Assembly (NCBI RefSeq): GCF_042652985.1
Contig: NZ_JBHSHQ010000060.1
Location: forward strand, 1 to 10,263
Source: Ruoffia tabacinasalis
GTDB lineage: Bacteria > Bacillota > Bacilli > Lactobacillales > Aerococcaceae
DNA: 10,263 nucleotides
Direction: 5' to 3'
The notes under the pieces are model-generated. The model worked only from the letters and a program-made list of their open reading frames with translations. It made no database searches and was not told where the DNA came from. Made by a program: the position numbers and the translations under genes. Shown here one piece after another: positions 1-7,687 of this stretch (positions within the stretch are counted from its first letter, which is position 1; every line of letters begins with the position of its first letter).

Positions 1-128
1 TATTAAGTTTGATCAATGAGAGACTGGTGAAACATTGTATAGTATTTTACACAGGATTATGGACTTGACTTAAAACACCTACGGAATGAACCAATTATAT
101 GAACTTTGTTATAAATGTATTAAGACAA

Positions 129-156
129 TTAAAAGAGACAGAAGTTATGCTATAAT
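129..156 (+). promoter_or_regulatory. Extended -10 promoter for the galE-LCP operon
   Basis: A perfect TATAAT lies at 151-156, preceded by TGC at 148-150, which gives an extended -10 element. The -35 is poor: the best candidate is TTAAAA at 129-134 with a 16-nt spacer. This is consistent with an extended -10 promoter that depends little on the -35. Transcription would start near 163, leaving a leader of about 30 nt with the ribosome site GTGAGGTG at 179-186. Upstream, 1-128 shows no supportable gene. A second, weaker TGTTATAAA-like element sits at 107-115 without a convincing -35. Confidence 0.6.
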
Positions 157-192
157 ATGGCAATGAACAAATAATTATGTGAGGTGTGAATA

Positions 193-1209
193 TTGGCTAT
201 TTTAGTACCAGGTGGGGCAGGATATATTGGAAGCCACACTGTTGTAGAATTATTAAATAATGGATATGAAGTAATTATCGTGGACAATTATAGTAATAGT
301 AGTCCGATTGCTATAGAACGAATTAAAGAAATTACAGGCAAAGATGTATTAGCTTATAACGTTGATATTCTTAATAAAGAAGCATTAAATGACATATTTG
401 AAAAACATGATATCGAAGCAGTGCTTCACTTTGCTGCATATAAAGCGGTTGGTGAGTCTGTTGAGAAACCTTTAATGTATTATCACAATAATATTGAAGG
501 AACCGTGTCGCTGTTAGAAGTAATGACTAAGCACAATGTTAAAAAGATTGTCTATAGTTCATCGGCAACAGTTTATGGAACAGATAACGCATCACCATTA
601 GATGAAACTATGCCTACCTATACGGCAACAAACCCATATGGATACACAAAAATTGTAAATGAAAACTTATTAAAAGATGTTGCCTATAGTGACCAAGAAT
701 GGGGCGTAACGTTATTAAGATACTTCAATCCAATTGGAGCACATGAAAGTGGTTTAATTGGTGAAGATCCTAAAGGCGTACCAAATAACTTAATGCCTTA
801 TATTACGCAAGTAGCTGTAGGTAAGTTAGAGGAATTAAGTGTCTTTGGTGACGATTACGATACACCAGATGGCACAGGTGTGAGAGATTATATTCACGTT
901 GTCGATCTTGCAAAAGGACACGTGAAAGCGTTAGAAGAGTTACTCGATTATACAGGAACGAATATCTATAATCTTGGAACAGGCGAAGGTTATAGTGTTC
1001 TAGACTTAGTAAATGCTTTTGAGAAAGCAACGAATAAGCCAATTAATTATAAGGTTATCGCAAGACGTCCAGGTGATGTGGCTGAAGTTTATGCGAATCC
1101 TAACTTAGCCCACAGAGAAATCGGTTGGAAAGCTGAGAAGACCCTTGAAGAAATGTGTCAAGATAGTTGGCGTTGGCAACAAAACAACCCTAATGGTTAT
1201 GTAGACTAG
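193..1209 (+). CDS. galE: UDP-glucose 4-epimerase (GalE)
   Basis: Cytosolic NAD-dependent short-chain dehydrogenase/reductase-type epimerase that interconverts UDP-glucose and UDP-galactose, feeding galactose into the polysaccharide made by the following genes. Visible motifs are the Rossmann glycine motif GGAGYIG (residues 7-13), the serine of SSSATVYG (S124) and the catalytic Y149-x3-K153 in YGYTK. The length of 338 residues equals that of E. coli GalE, so numbering is directly comparable. The start is TTG at 193: GAGGTG at 181-186 lies 6 nt upstream, and the family N-terminus begins exactly there. Position 299, tyrosine in E. coli GalE, is valine here. In characterised epimerases a small residue at this site allows N-acetylated substrates, so UDP-GlcNAc/UDP-GalNAc activity is possible (inference). 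It is the first gene of the operon, 15 nt before the next start. Confidence 0.96.
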   Translation: MAILVPGGAGYIGSHTVVELLNNGYEVIIVDNYSNSSPIAIERIKEITGKDVLAYNVDILNKEALNDIFEKHDIEAVLHFAAYKAVGESVEKPLMYYHNNIEGTVSLLEVMTKHNVKKIVYSSSATVYGTDNASPLDETMPTYTATNPYGYTKIVNENLLKDVAYSDQEWGVTLLRYFNPIGAHESGLIGEDPKGVPNNLMPYITQVAVGKLEELSVFGDDYDTPDGTGVRDYIHVVDLAKGHVKALEELLDYTGTNIYNLGTGEGYSVLDLVNAFEKATNKPINYKVIARRPGDVAEVYANPNLAHREIGWKAEKTLEEMCQDSWRWQQNNPNGYVD

Positions 1210-1224
1210 TAATGAGGCGATAAA

Positions 1225-2199
1225 GTGGTAAGGAAACAAAAATTAACAAGAGACAGTTATCCTACCTATGAAGGACGGGTTAAACAAAAGTCCAAGACAA
1301 AATGGTTCATCATTCTATTTATATTGATGATTTTAGTTATCATTGCAGGATTTTATATCTTCTATCAGTATTCAACAATTGAAGAAACCTACCAAACAAC
1401 AGTATATGAAGAAGAAATCGTTCCTCATCTTGCTCAGCAACAAGATATAGCAGATGAGACGCCTTATACGGTATTGTTCGTAGCATTGGACAATATTTAT
1501 TATGATGGGGCTCAAGTTGAAGAAGCCTTATGGTCTACCCTTTATTATATTGATCCTGAACAAAATTCAATTCAAGCGGTGAATATTCCGATGAATTTAA
1601 TCGTAAGAAGTGATGGTGATGAAGAGATGAATCTTCTAACTTATGCTAACGGTGGACTCACAAGTATTAAAGAGACAATCGAACGTTTATTTGAAGTTGA
1701 ATTGAATTATGTTTCTGCAATGAGACTCCAAAACATTCGCGATATTGTCGATCCAATCGAACCAATTACAGTGAATGTCCCAGTAGATATTGAGGATTTA
1801 TCAATTAATAGTAATCAAGCGGTTCAATTTAGTGGTATAGAAATCATGAATTTAATTGATGAAGGGAACGAATTACCTACTTTAGAGCAATCGGAACTTC
1901 ATCACGCGATATTAAACAGCCTTTATACACATTTCTTTAAGTTTGAAAATCTACTAAAACTTCCAGAAAATTTTGAAAATGCTGCATATGTTATTCAAAC
2001 TGAGGTACCTTTTACAAAATTAGTTGAAATTTATCGCAATGATGATTATAATTTAACGAATGTCGACCTCAATGAGTTAGTTCAATTAGAAAGAACTCAA
2101 ATGGAAGATCGATATATATACTTTGCAGACATGAGTGAAATTAAAGAAGTTGTCTCAAGAATGGCTTCAGCAATAGATGAGTCTGCTAATAAGGACTGA
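1225..2199 (+). CDS. Degenerate LytR-CpsA-Psr (LCP)-like membrane protein, probably inactive
   Basis: A 324-residue protein with a basic cytosolic N-terminus (1-26), one membrane segment (about 27-48) and an extracellular part. Its fold can be read by alignment with the neighbouring LCP enzyme: VLFVALD (83-89), STLYYIDPE (104-112), NIPMNL (120-125), MNLIDEGNE (208-216). The positions that are R100, D102, R123, D124, R216 and R218 in the neighbour (numbered from its ATG at 2177) are L102, S104, M123, N124, D212 and G214 here. The later GRQNRQ motif is also absent. These conserved Arg and Asp residues bind the pyrophosphate and metal in LCP ligases, so ligase activity is unlikely. The GTG start has GAGG at 1214-1217, 7 nt upstream. 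A regulatory or scaffold role beside the active paralogue is inference. It could be annotated only as hypothetical or LCP family. Confidence 0.8.
   Translation: MVRKQKLTRDSYPTYEGRVKQKSKTKWFIILFILMILVIIAGFYIFYQYSTIEETYQTTVYEEEIVPHLAQQQDIADETPYTVLFVALDNIYYDGAQVEEALWSTLYYIDPEQNSIQAVNIPMNLIVRSDGDEEMNLLTYANGGLTSIKETIERLFEVELNYVSAMRLQNIRDIVDPIEPITVNVPVDIEDLSINSNQAVQFSGIEIMNLIDEGNELPTLEQSELHHAILNSLYTHFFKFENLLKLPENFENAAYVIQTEVPFTKLVEIYRNDDYNLTNVDLNELVQLERTQMEDRYIYFADMSEIKEVVSRMASAIDESANKD
2191..2195 (+). promoter_or_regulatory. Ribosome binding site deciding a TTG start for the LCP enzyme
   Basis: AAGGA at 2191-2195 overlaps the end of the preceding gene (stop TGA at 2197-2199) and sits 11 nt before TTG at 2207. 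The in-frame ATG at 2177 has no purine-rich site upstream and would overlap the preceding gene by 23 nt. The TTG start gives a normal short basic N-terminus (M-K-R-F-F) before the membrane segment. Confidence 0.55.
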
Positions 2200-2206
2200 G
2201 AGTAAT

Positions 2207-3631
2207 TTGAAACGATTTTTTACAACAAATGGTAAATTTAGTATTTGGAAAACAATACGAAATTTAATCATTATAATTATATTAGTTGCTGCAGCAATTG
2301 GAGGATACCTTTATGGGAATGTCCTAACCGCAATTAATAATACGAATCAAGACGTAAATGTACAAAATATTCGTGACACAAATGTGCAGATTGCTGAAGG
2401 AGATCCAATTAATGTCTTAGTAGTAGGGACTGATGGGGGAGCAGAAAGACAAGAAGATGACGGTTATGTGAGTCGATCTGATACTTTAATGCTAATTAAT
2501 TTAAACCCAGAAACCGGCACTACGAAGATGGTCAGTATTCCGCGAGATACGATTACAAATATTGATGGTCAAGATGAACCCGATAAGATTAATCACGCGT
2601 ATGCATATGGTGGGATTGATTTAACAATTGATACAGTGCAAGATTTCTTACAAGTACCCATAGATTATTATTTAGTAGTGAACATGGACGGCTTATCAGA
2701 AATGATTGATGCCATCGGTGGGATAGAAATTGTGAGTCCATTATCTTTTGAATATCGTGGAACTGAGTTCCATGAAGGAGAGCGAAGAGAAGTAGATGGT
2801 GTGAAGGCGATGAACTTTGCTCGTATGCGTTATGACGATCCCCAAGGTGAGCTTGGACGTCAGAACAGACAAAAGATTGTTATTAAAGCCATCATTGATA
2901 AAGCATTAAGTTTAGATGCAGTCGTCCAATATCCAAGGCTAATTAATGTAGCTAGTCGATATGTAACGACCAATGTTGATTTGAATGAAGTATTATCAAT
3001 CTACCAACAGTATCTGCCAGCATTAAATAATATTTCTTCAGTACAATTTGAAACGTTAGAAGAAATTCAAATTGATGAAATTGCCTACTATCACATACCT
3101 TTAAATGCTCGAGTAAAAGTTGCGAATGAATTTCGTTATGTGAGCAACATGCCTTCAATTACAGCAAGTGATTTAGAGGATCCACTAGGTATCCAAGAAA
3201 GTGAAGAGCGGGCTAAATCTTTAGCGGTTATTATTAATCAATATCCAACAGGGCTTTCGGAAGAAGATTTACAAGAACTGAACGAAAGACAAACATCTTT
3301 AGAAACGGCAAGGGAAACAATTACTCAACCCGCTCCTGTGGAGAATAATAACTCAACACCAAATAACAATGAATATTGGGAAGAACCAGAATATAGTCAA
3401 CCCACACAACCGACTCAACCGAATTACCCGCCGGAGGAAAGTACAACTCAACCACCGGTAGAATCACAAGAGCCGGAAGTGCCTGCAGAACCAGAATTAC
3501 CTGAAACTAGTACACCAGATTATGATGACGGTGGGAATGAACAAGAAGGCAGTTATTCTGAAGAAGCTTCTAATTCTACCCAAGCAAATGAAGGACAAAG
3601 CTCAGGAACAAATGATTCGAGTATTAGTTAA
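2207..3631 (+). CDS. LytR-CpsA-Psr (LCP) family wall-polymer ligase
   Basis: A membrane-anchored extracellular phosphotransferase that would attach a lipid-linked glycopolymer to peptidoglycan. It is 474 residues from TTG 2207, or 484 from the alternative ATG at 2177; residue numbers here use the ATG. It has a cytosolic N-terminus, a membrane segment at about 29-48 and an LCP domain at about 79-245. The conserved motifs are present: VVGTD (82-86), RSDT (100-103), SIPRDT (120-125), FARMRY (214-219) and GRQNRQ (227-232). These hold the Arg and Asp residues that grip the lipid pyrophosphate and Mg2+ in the family. After about residue 380 comes a low-complexity tail rich in Pro, Gln, Glu, Ser and Thr, plausibly a wall-spanning linker. 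LPETS at 441-445 is not a sortase signal because no hydrophobic segment follows. It lies 7 nt after its degenerate paralogue. Confidence 0.93.
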   Translation: MKRFFTTNGKFSIWKTIRNLIIIIILVAAAIGGYLYGNVLTAINNTNQDVNVQNIRDTNVQIAEGDPINVLVVGTDGGAERQEDDGYVSRSDTLMLINLNPETGTTKMVSIPRDTITNIDGQDEPDKINHAYAYGGIDLTIDTVQDFLQVPIDYYLVVNMDGLSEMIDAIGGIEIVSPLSFEYRGTEFHEGERREVDGVKAMNFARMRYDDPQGELGRQNRQKIVIKAIIDKALSLDAVVQYPRLINVASRYVTTNVDLNEVLSIYQQYLPALNNISSVQFETLEEIQIDEIAYYHIPLNARVKVANEFRYVSNMPSITASDLEDPLGIQESEERAKSLAVIINQYPTGLSEEDLQELNERQTSLETARETITQPAPVENNNSTPNNNEYWEEPEYSQPTQPTQPNYPPEESTTQPPVESQEPEVPAEPELPETSTPDYDDGGNEQEGSYSEEASNSTQANEGQSSGTNDSSIS

Positions 3632-3653
3632 TCGCTAATACCTGAATAAAAAA

Positions 3654-3710
3654 GCGCTGACGACAACACTCACGATGGATTAAATTATATCATTGTGGGT
3701 GTTTCATCGC
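3654..3710. other. Long imperfect hairpin between the two gene groups
   Basis: The arms AACACTCACGATG (3665-3677) and CATTGTGGGTGTT (3691-3703) pair over 13 bp with two G-U wobbles around a 13-nt loop. An outer helix, GCGCTGA (3654-3660) with TCATCGC (3704-3710), adds 7 positions with one mismatch and a 4-nt bulge. On the plus strand no T-run follows, so it is a poor plus-strand terminator. Six A residues lie just before it (3648-3653), so read on the minus strand it ends in TTTTTT like an intrinsic terminator. The rest of the 3632-3790 gap holds only a weak -10-like TAGAAT at 3761-3766 and a small dyad at 3712-3729. Confidence 0.6.
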
Positions 3711-3771
3711 GTTAAAGAGTCGACTTTAATAATAGATAAGTCAAAGTGCTCAGAATTTTATAGAATGATGT

Positions 3772-3781
3772 AAGGATGGGG
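3772..3781 (+). promoter_or_regulatory. Purine-rich ribosome site favouring the ATG at 3791
   Basis: AAGGATGGGG lies 9 nt before ATG 3791, measured from its last G. The in-frame ATG at 3776 is inside this site, with AAGG directly abutting it, so there is no room for a normal spacer. Starting at 3791 also places the conserved first beta-strand (RILHIM) a typical distance from the N-terminus. Confidence 0.5.
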
Positions 3782-3790
3782 ATCGTTAAG

Positions 3791-4942
3791 ATGAGCCAAA
3801 AAGTGAATAAACGTATTCTTCATATTATGAGTAGTCATGGTGGTGGAATATCAACATTTATCCGTAATTTAGCAACAGAGATTCATCGATTTGGAATTGT
3901 ATTTGATGTAGTAACTTACGGACCATGTCCACCAGAATTTGTTGAGGCCATTCGTCGTACAGGTGGCGATGTGTATCAAATCAAGAATCCGAAAAAAGAA
4001 GGATGGAGACAGTTTTACAAATCATTCTCACGTGTCATTAAGTTATATCATTATGATGTTATCCATTGTCATATAGCTGGCTACCGTGCTTTAGCTTACA
4101 AAACGATTAGTAACTTCCAAAGTGAGGCTGAATTTATTATTCATGCCCATCATTATGTCGATGACAATCAATTAAGTGTCGCACAACGTTTTTTACATTA
4201 TCTTAACCAGATGATTAACCAAACTGTCTCTGCTAAATTTGTTGGATGCAGTCGCGATGCTGTTCAAGCGCTTTTCGGTTACAAAATCGACCGAAAAGAC
4301 ATGATTATCATACCGAATAGTATTGAGCCTGATGATTTTATATTTGAATCGGAAGAAGAAAATAACTTTCGTGAAAAGGGACGGGAACACTATGGAATAT
4401 CAAAGGATACCATAGTCGTTGGACAAGTAGGACGACTTGCACCAATTAAAAATCATGCCCTAACTTTACAAGTAGCTGAAATAGCAAAACTAAAGAAATT
4501 AAATATGAAGTTCATTATCGCAGGTAGTGGAGAACTTGAAGAAGAGTTGAAAGAGCGAATTGGAGTGAATCAATTAGATGATTATGTTCAATTAGTTGGA
4601 CGTATCTCACCGATTTCAGAGTTATTTCCGGTCATGGATGTGCTTTTCTTCCCGTCAATTAACGAAGGATTAGGTACTACGGCCATCGAAAGCCAAGCTG
4701 CAGGCGTACCCGTCGTCTTATCACATACAATTCCAATGGAAGTGGAGTTGGGGATCGATTTATTGTATCGGGTTAATTTAAGTGCAGCGCCAAGTGATTG
4801 GTTAAAAGAAGTGCTTAAAGCATCTCGAGAAAGTAAAGTAGATTCAAGTGAGCGCTTAATGGCACTTGAGAGAAATAATTACACTAATATTCAAGCGGCT
4901 AAGCTATATGCAACATCGATAGCTCAATACACTAATTATTAA
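3791..4942 (+). CDS. GT4-family glycosyltransferase of polysaccharide repeat-unit assembly
   Basis: A cytosolic or membrane-associated GT-B fold retaining glycosyltransferase that adds a sugar from a nucleotide donor to a lipid-linked intermediate. It is 383 residues from ATG 3791 (388 from ATG 3776; numbers here use 3776). The N-terminal acceptor domain begins with RILHIM and the glycine-rich loop HGGG (21-24), and carries the HCH motif (97-99). The C-terminal donor domain begins near residue 213, with GRLAPIKN (219-226) and the family EX7E motif at E297-E305 in NEGLGTTAIE. Donor and acceptor sugars cannot be read from sequence. It is the first gene of the second group and its stop overlaps the ribosome site of the flippase gene. 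The functional slot resembles TuaC or capsular CapM/EpsF-type enzymes, which is context-based inference. Confidence 0.9.
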   Translation: MSQKVNKRILHIMSSHGGGISTFIRNLATEIHRFGIVFDVVTYGPCPPEFVEAIRRTGGDVYQIKNPKKEGWRQFYKSFSRVIKLYHYDVIHCHIAGYRALAYKTISNFQSEAEFIIHAHHYVDDNQLSVAQRFLHYLNQMINQTVSAKFVGCSRDAVQALFGYKIDRKDMIIIPNSIEPDDFIFESEEENNFREKGREHYGISKDTIVVGQVGRLAPIKNHALTLQVAEIAKLKKLNMKFIIAGSGELEEELKERIGVNQLDDYVQLVGRISPISELFPVMDVLFFPSINEGLGTTAIESQAAGVPVVLSHTIPMEVELGIDLLYRVNLSAAPSDWLKEVLKASRESKVDSSERLMALERNNYTNIQAAKLYATSIAQYTNY

Positions 4943-4956
4943 AGGTGATATAAATA

Positions 4957-6375
4957 ATGAAACAATTTATGAAAAGGTTAGCGGGCTTTAGCTTAGGACC
5001 AATCTTAGGCGCAGCCATCTCTTTGATTTTGTTCCCCATATTTACAAACGCACTCCCAATTGAGGAGTATGGTCGAGCGGGAACATTCGAAACCTTAATT
5101 TTACAAATTCCCAATTTTATATATATTGGGATGGATCAAGCGTTTACTCGCGAATATAACCATATGGATAATAAAAGAAACTTGATGCAACAAGCGATGC
5201 TTCTACCGTTAATGTTAGGTGTGTTTCTTGTTGCAGTATCAGCTGTTTTTTCAGTTCCATTTTCTGAATGGCTGTTCCAATCAGGGGATTACTACTACAT
5301 CGTTTGGTACGCTGGAGTTTGGGTGTTAGCAACGATTGTAGAGAGATTTTTACTTTTAAGTATACGAATGCAAGAAAAAGCCGTCGAGTTTTCGTCCTAT
5401 AGTTTACTACTTAAAGTTGGAAACTTCATAGTATCTATGGGAATGATTTTCGCTGGAGTGAGAGACTTTAGAGCCGTTGTTTATGGTTTGATTTTTGGTC
5501 AAATCTTAGCCGATTTAGTCTTATTTTTCCGTTACAGAGATTTATTGGATTTCCGTGGTTTTCAAATTGATCCAAAATTAATTAAGAAAATGTTCCTCTT
5601 TGGAACACCGATTATGATTGCAAGCTCTTTAGCTGCTGCGCTTAACTCCATTGATATTATAGTATTGACTGAGTTTTCAAGCTTAAAGGATATCGGAATT
5701 TATAAAGCAGGGAGTAAAATAGGTAGTATTATCGGAATATTAAAAACGGCCTTTGCGAGTTTTTGGATTCCGACAGCCTATCGTTGGTATGAAGAGAATA
5801 AATCGATGAAACACTATAAATTTATTAGTGATATTGTCTTATTTTTATTATCAGGGTTATTCTTCGTGATCTTAGTCTTAAGGTATCCAATATCCTTAAT
5901 TTTAAGTTCAGACGGGGAATATTTAGATGTTCAGTACATTATGGGGCTATTAGCATTTCCTCATATTATGTATACTTTGTCTGAGACAACGACATTGGGA
6001 ATCGTATTTTCAAGAAAGACACATTATAATATCTTTGTAAGTATTATGTCTTTAGTTGTAAGTGTCATTATAAACTTATCACTGACTCCTTTTATTGGTT
6101 TCAGAGGGGCCGCATTGGCTTCAACAGCAGCTTATGTTGTTTTCTATCTTGCAAGAACGTATTTTTCAAGTCGAACAGGATTTTACTTTGGACAAAAGAA
6201 ACAAATAATTACGATGTTAATTATGATTACTGCTGGTCTAATTAATTTATATCCATTGGATTACAGCATTTTTATTACGATTGGTTTAGGTTTATTGGCA
6301 TTAGTTGTCCAAATACCAACCATTAAAACAGCACTAGAAATTAAGAATCATCCTGGAGAATGGGATTTTACTTAA
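4957..6375 (+). CDS. Wzx-type oligosaccharide flippase (polysaccharide biosynthesis transporter)
   Basis: An integral membrane protein of the MOP superfamily that would move undecaprenyl-pyrophosphate-linked repeat units across the cytoplasmic membrane. It has 472 residues, normal for the family, with a dozen or more hydrophobic stretches spread over the whole length (for example about 13-30, 82-100, 150-167, 172-191, 292-309, 359-377 and 417-431). The N-terminal region has the family pattern: EEYGRAGTFE (36-45), followed by IGMDQAFTREY (57-67). A second conserved block occurs near KAGSKIG (250-256). The ATG start has AAGGTG at 4942-4947, 9 nt upstream and overlapping the preceding stop. It sits between glycosyltransferase and polymerase genes, as expected for a Wzx/Wzy pathway. 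It is comparable in role to TuaB; the substrate is unknown. Confidence 0.92.
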   Translation: MKQFMKRLAGFSLGPILGAAISLILFPIFTNALPIEEYGRAGTFETLILQIPNFIYIGMDQAFTREYNHMDNKRNLMQQAMLLPLMLGVFLVAVSAVFSVPFSEWLFQSGDYYYIVWYAGVWVLATIVERFLLLSIRMQEKAVEFSSYSLLLKVGNFIVSMGMIFAGVRDFRAVVYGLIFGQILADLVLFFRYRDLLDFRGFQIDPKLIKKMFLFGTPIMIASSLAAALNSIDIIVLTEFSSLKDIGIYKAGSKIGSIIGILKTAFASFWIPTAYRWYEENKSMKHYKFISDIVLFLLSGLFFVILVLRYPISLILSSDGEYLDVQYIMGLLAFPHIMYTLSETTTLGIVFSRKTHYNIFVSIMSLVVSVIINLSLTPFIGFRGAALASTAAYVVFYLARTYFSSRTGFYFGQKKQIITMLIMITAGLINLYPLDYSIFITIGLGLLALVVQIPTIKTALEIKNHPGEWDFT

Positions 6376-6395
6376 AAGTTAGAAGGTGAACAACT

Positions 6396-7685
6396 TTGCG
6401 AAAATATTTAATACTGATCGTTACTTCGGTTTTTTTAGGGACGGAGATATTAGCGATTCCAACACCGGTAGCACAAATTACGATTTATCGTTTACTGGTG
6501 ATTGGTATGATAGCCATCTTTGGTTATCAAATACTCAAACAAGATCCAAATATTAAAATTATCCCGAATAATACGGCCACCGTCATTACTGGTATTTATC
6601 TTTTTTGGTGGGCCTGGGGAGCAGTGTCAGTCATATGGACGATTGATGTGATGAACTGGTTCCAAGCGATGTTCTTGCTTACTTTAGGTGTGAGCAGCGT
6701 GGTAGGTTTGTACTTGTGGACGAATGATTTAATCACTTGGAAAGCTTTGCTTAAGACAGTTTGGATTATGATGACATTTTTAGCACTTTGGGGCTTTTAT
6801 GAGATTCTTACGAATCACTATATTTTTGCTAATTTAGAAGCGTTAGATAAGAATAATACCTTTGCTACTCAGCCATCATCTCGTATACCGGTAACGACCT
6901 TTACAAATCAGAATGATTACGCAACTTTATTACTCGCATACTTGCCAGTAAATTTAATTATGCTGAATCTCAATCGTCACTCGATTCGACGATATTTATA
7001 TGTGATTCCAATACTATTAACAGCATATTTAATTTATCGAAGTGATTCACGAATGATTTTACTGAGTTTCGTACTTTTCTTTTTTATGGTTATACTATTA
7101 CAATTTAATTGGGATATAAAAAGAAAGTATATCTTAAGCGCGATAGGTATCGGTCTAGCCCTTATCGTTGGCTTGATTATATTTGTTCCATCGCTAAATG
7201 ATATGGTCTCGCACTTGTTTTATCTAGGTGGCGATTTCTATAATACAGGCGATTCACGCCGAATTAACCTATGGCGAAATGGTTTAGTATTCCTAGCAGA
7301 AACTTTCGGTTTTGGAGTGGGAGCGGGGAATATTGAAATATGGATGGATATGTTGCCATTTTTACCTATTGATGAATTTACAAACATTCATAACTGGTGG
7401 CTTGAGATACTAGTCGGTTATGGTGTCATAGTATTTGTCCTATACGTTGTAAGTTATGGCTTATTAATCCAAGCTTTAAACCGACTCCGTCATCATGAAT
7501 CAAAAGTCATTCGTCAAATTGCAATTAGTTTTATATCGTTCTTAGTTGTATATATCTTTGCGAGTATCACAAGTGCGAATAACATGTTGATTGAATGGCA
7601 TTGGGTTTACTTTGGAATAATGATTAGCTTTGTGAAGTTAATGGAAATGAAGAACGTCACGAAACCAAAAAAGAATGAGGTATGA
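6396..7685 (+). CDS. Wzy-type polysaccharide polymerase (O-antigen ligase/polymerase family)
   Basis: A polytopic membrane protein of 429 residues that would polymerise flipped repeat units on the outer face of the membrane. About ten to twelve hydrophobic segments are visible. The large extracytoplasmic loop and its flanks carry Wzy_C/O-antigen-ligase features: the TFTNQNDYATLLL block (168-180), SDSRM (216-220), DSRRINLWRNG (286-296), GFGVGAGN (305-312) and IHNWWLEILVGYG (331-343). The loop arginines and H332 are the likely functional residues, by family analogy. The start is TTG at 6396, with AAGGTGA at 6383-6389, 6 nt upstream. The gene ends in a 4-nt ATGA overlap with the region of the next start. 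It matches the TuaE slot in the teichuronic acid operon. A ligase rather than polymerase role cannot be excluded from sequence, but a Gram-positive host makes polymerase more likely. Confidence 0.88.
   Translation: MRKYLILIVTSVFLGTEILAIPTPVAQITIYRLLVIGMIAIFGYQILKQDPNIKIIPNNTATVITGIYLFWWAWGAVSVIWTIDVMNWFQAMFLLTLGVSSVVGLYLWTNDLITWKALLKTVWIMMTFLALWGFYEILTNHYIFANLEALDKNNTFATQPSSRIPVTTFTNQNDYATLLLAYLPVNLIMLNLNRHSIRRYLYVIPILLTAYLIYRSDSRMILLSFVLFFFMVILLQFNWDIKRKYILSAIGIGLALIVGLIIFVPSLNDMVSHLFYLGGDFYNTGDSRRINLWRNGLVFLAETFGFGVGAGNIEIWMDMLPFLPIDEFTNIHNWWLEILVGYGVIVFVLYVVSYGLLIQALNRLRHHESKVIRQIAISFISFLVVYIFASITSANNMLIEWHWVYFGIMISFVKLMEMKNVTKPKKNEV
7677..7680 (+). promoter_or_regulatory. Ribosome site favouring the ATG at 7688
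   Basis: GAGG at 7677-7680 lies inside the end of the polymerase gene. It is 7 nt from ATG 7688 but only 1 nt from the in-frame ATG 7682, so the second ATG is the better start. The arrangement suggests translational coupling between the polymerase and its chain-length partner. Confidence 0.6.
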
Positions 7686-7687
7686 AT

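Noticed and set aside
3..68. An open frame running in from the left edge to TGA at 66-68
   Set aside because: Only 21 codons, with no recognisable protein signature; it could be the end of an upstream gene but cannot be supported.
65..100. TTGACT at 65-70 as the -35 box of a promoter
   Set aside because: No -10-like hexamer occurs at 16-18 nt; TTATAT at 95-100 would need a 24-nt spacer.
3520..3540. LPETS at residues 441-445 of the LCP enzyme, like a sortase LPxTG motif
   Set aside because: No hydrophobic segment or positively charged tail follows, and the protein is already anchored by an N-terminal helix.
3621..3641. A small hairpin GTATTAG/CTAATAC across the stop codon of the LCP gene
   Set aside because: The stem is only 7 bp and AT-rich with no T-run after it, so it is not a credible terminator.
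3738..3766. A promoter AAGTCA-N17-TAGAAT before the GT4 gene
   Set aside because: The -35 is very poor and transcription would begin almost on the ribosome site, so read-through from the galE promoter is as likely.
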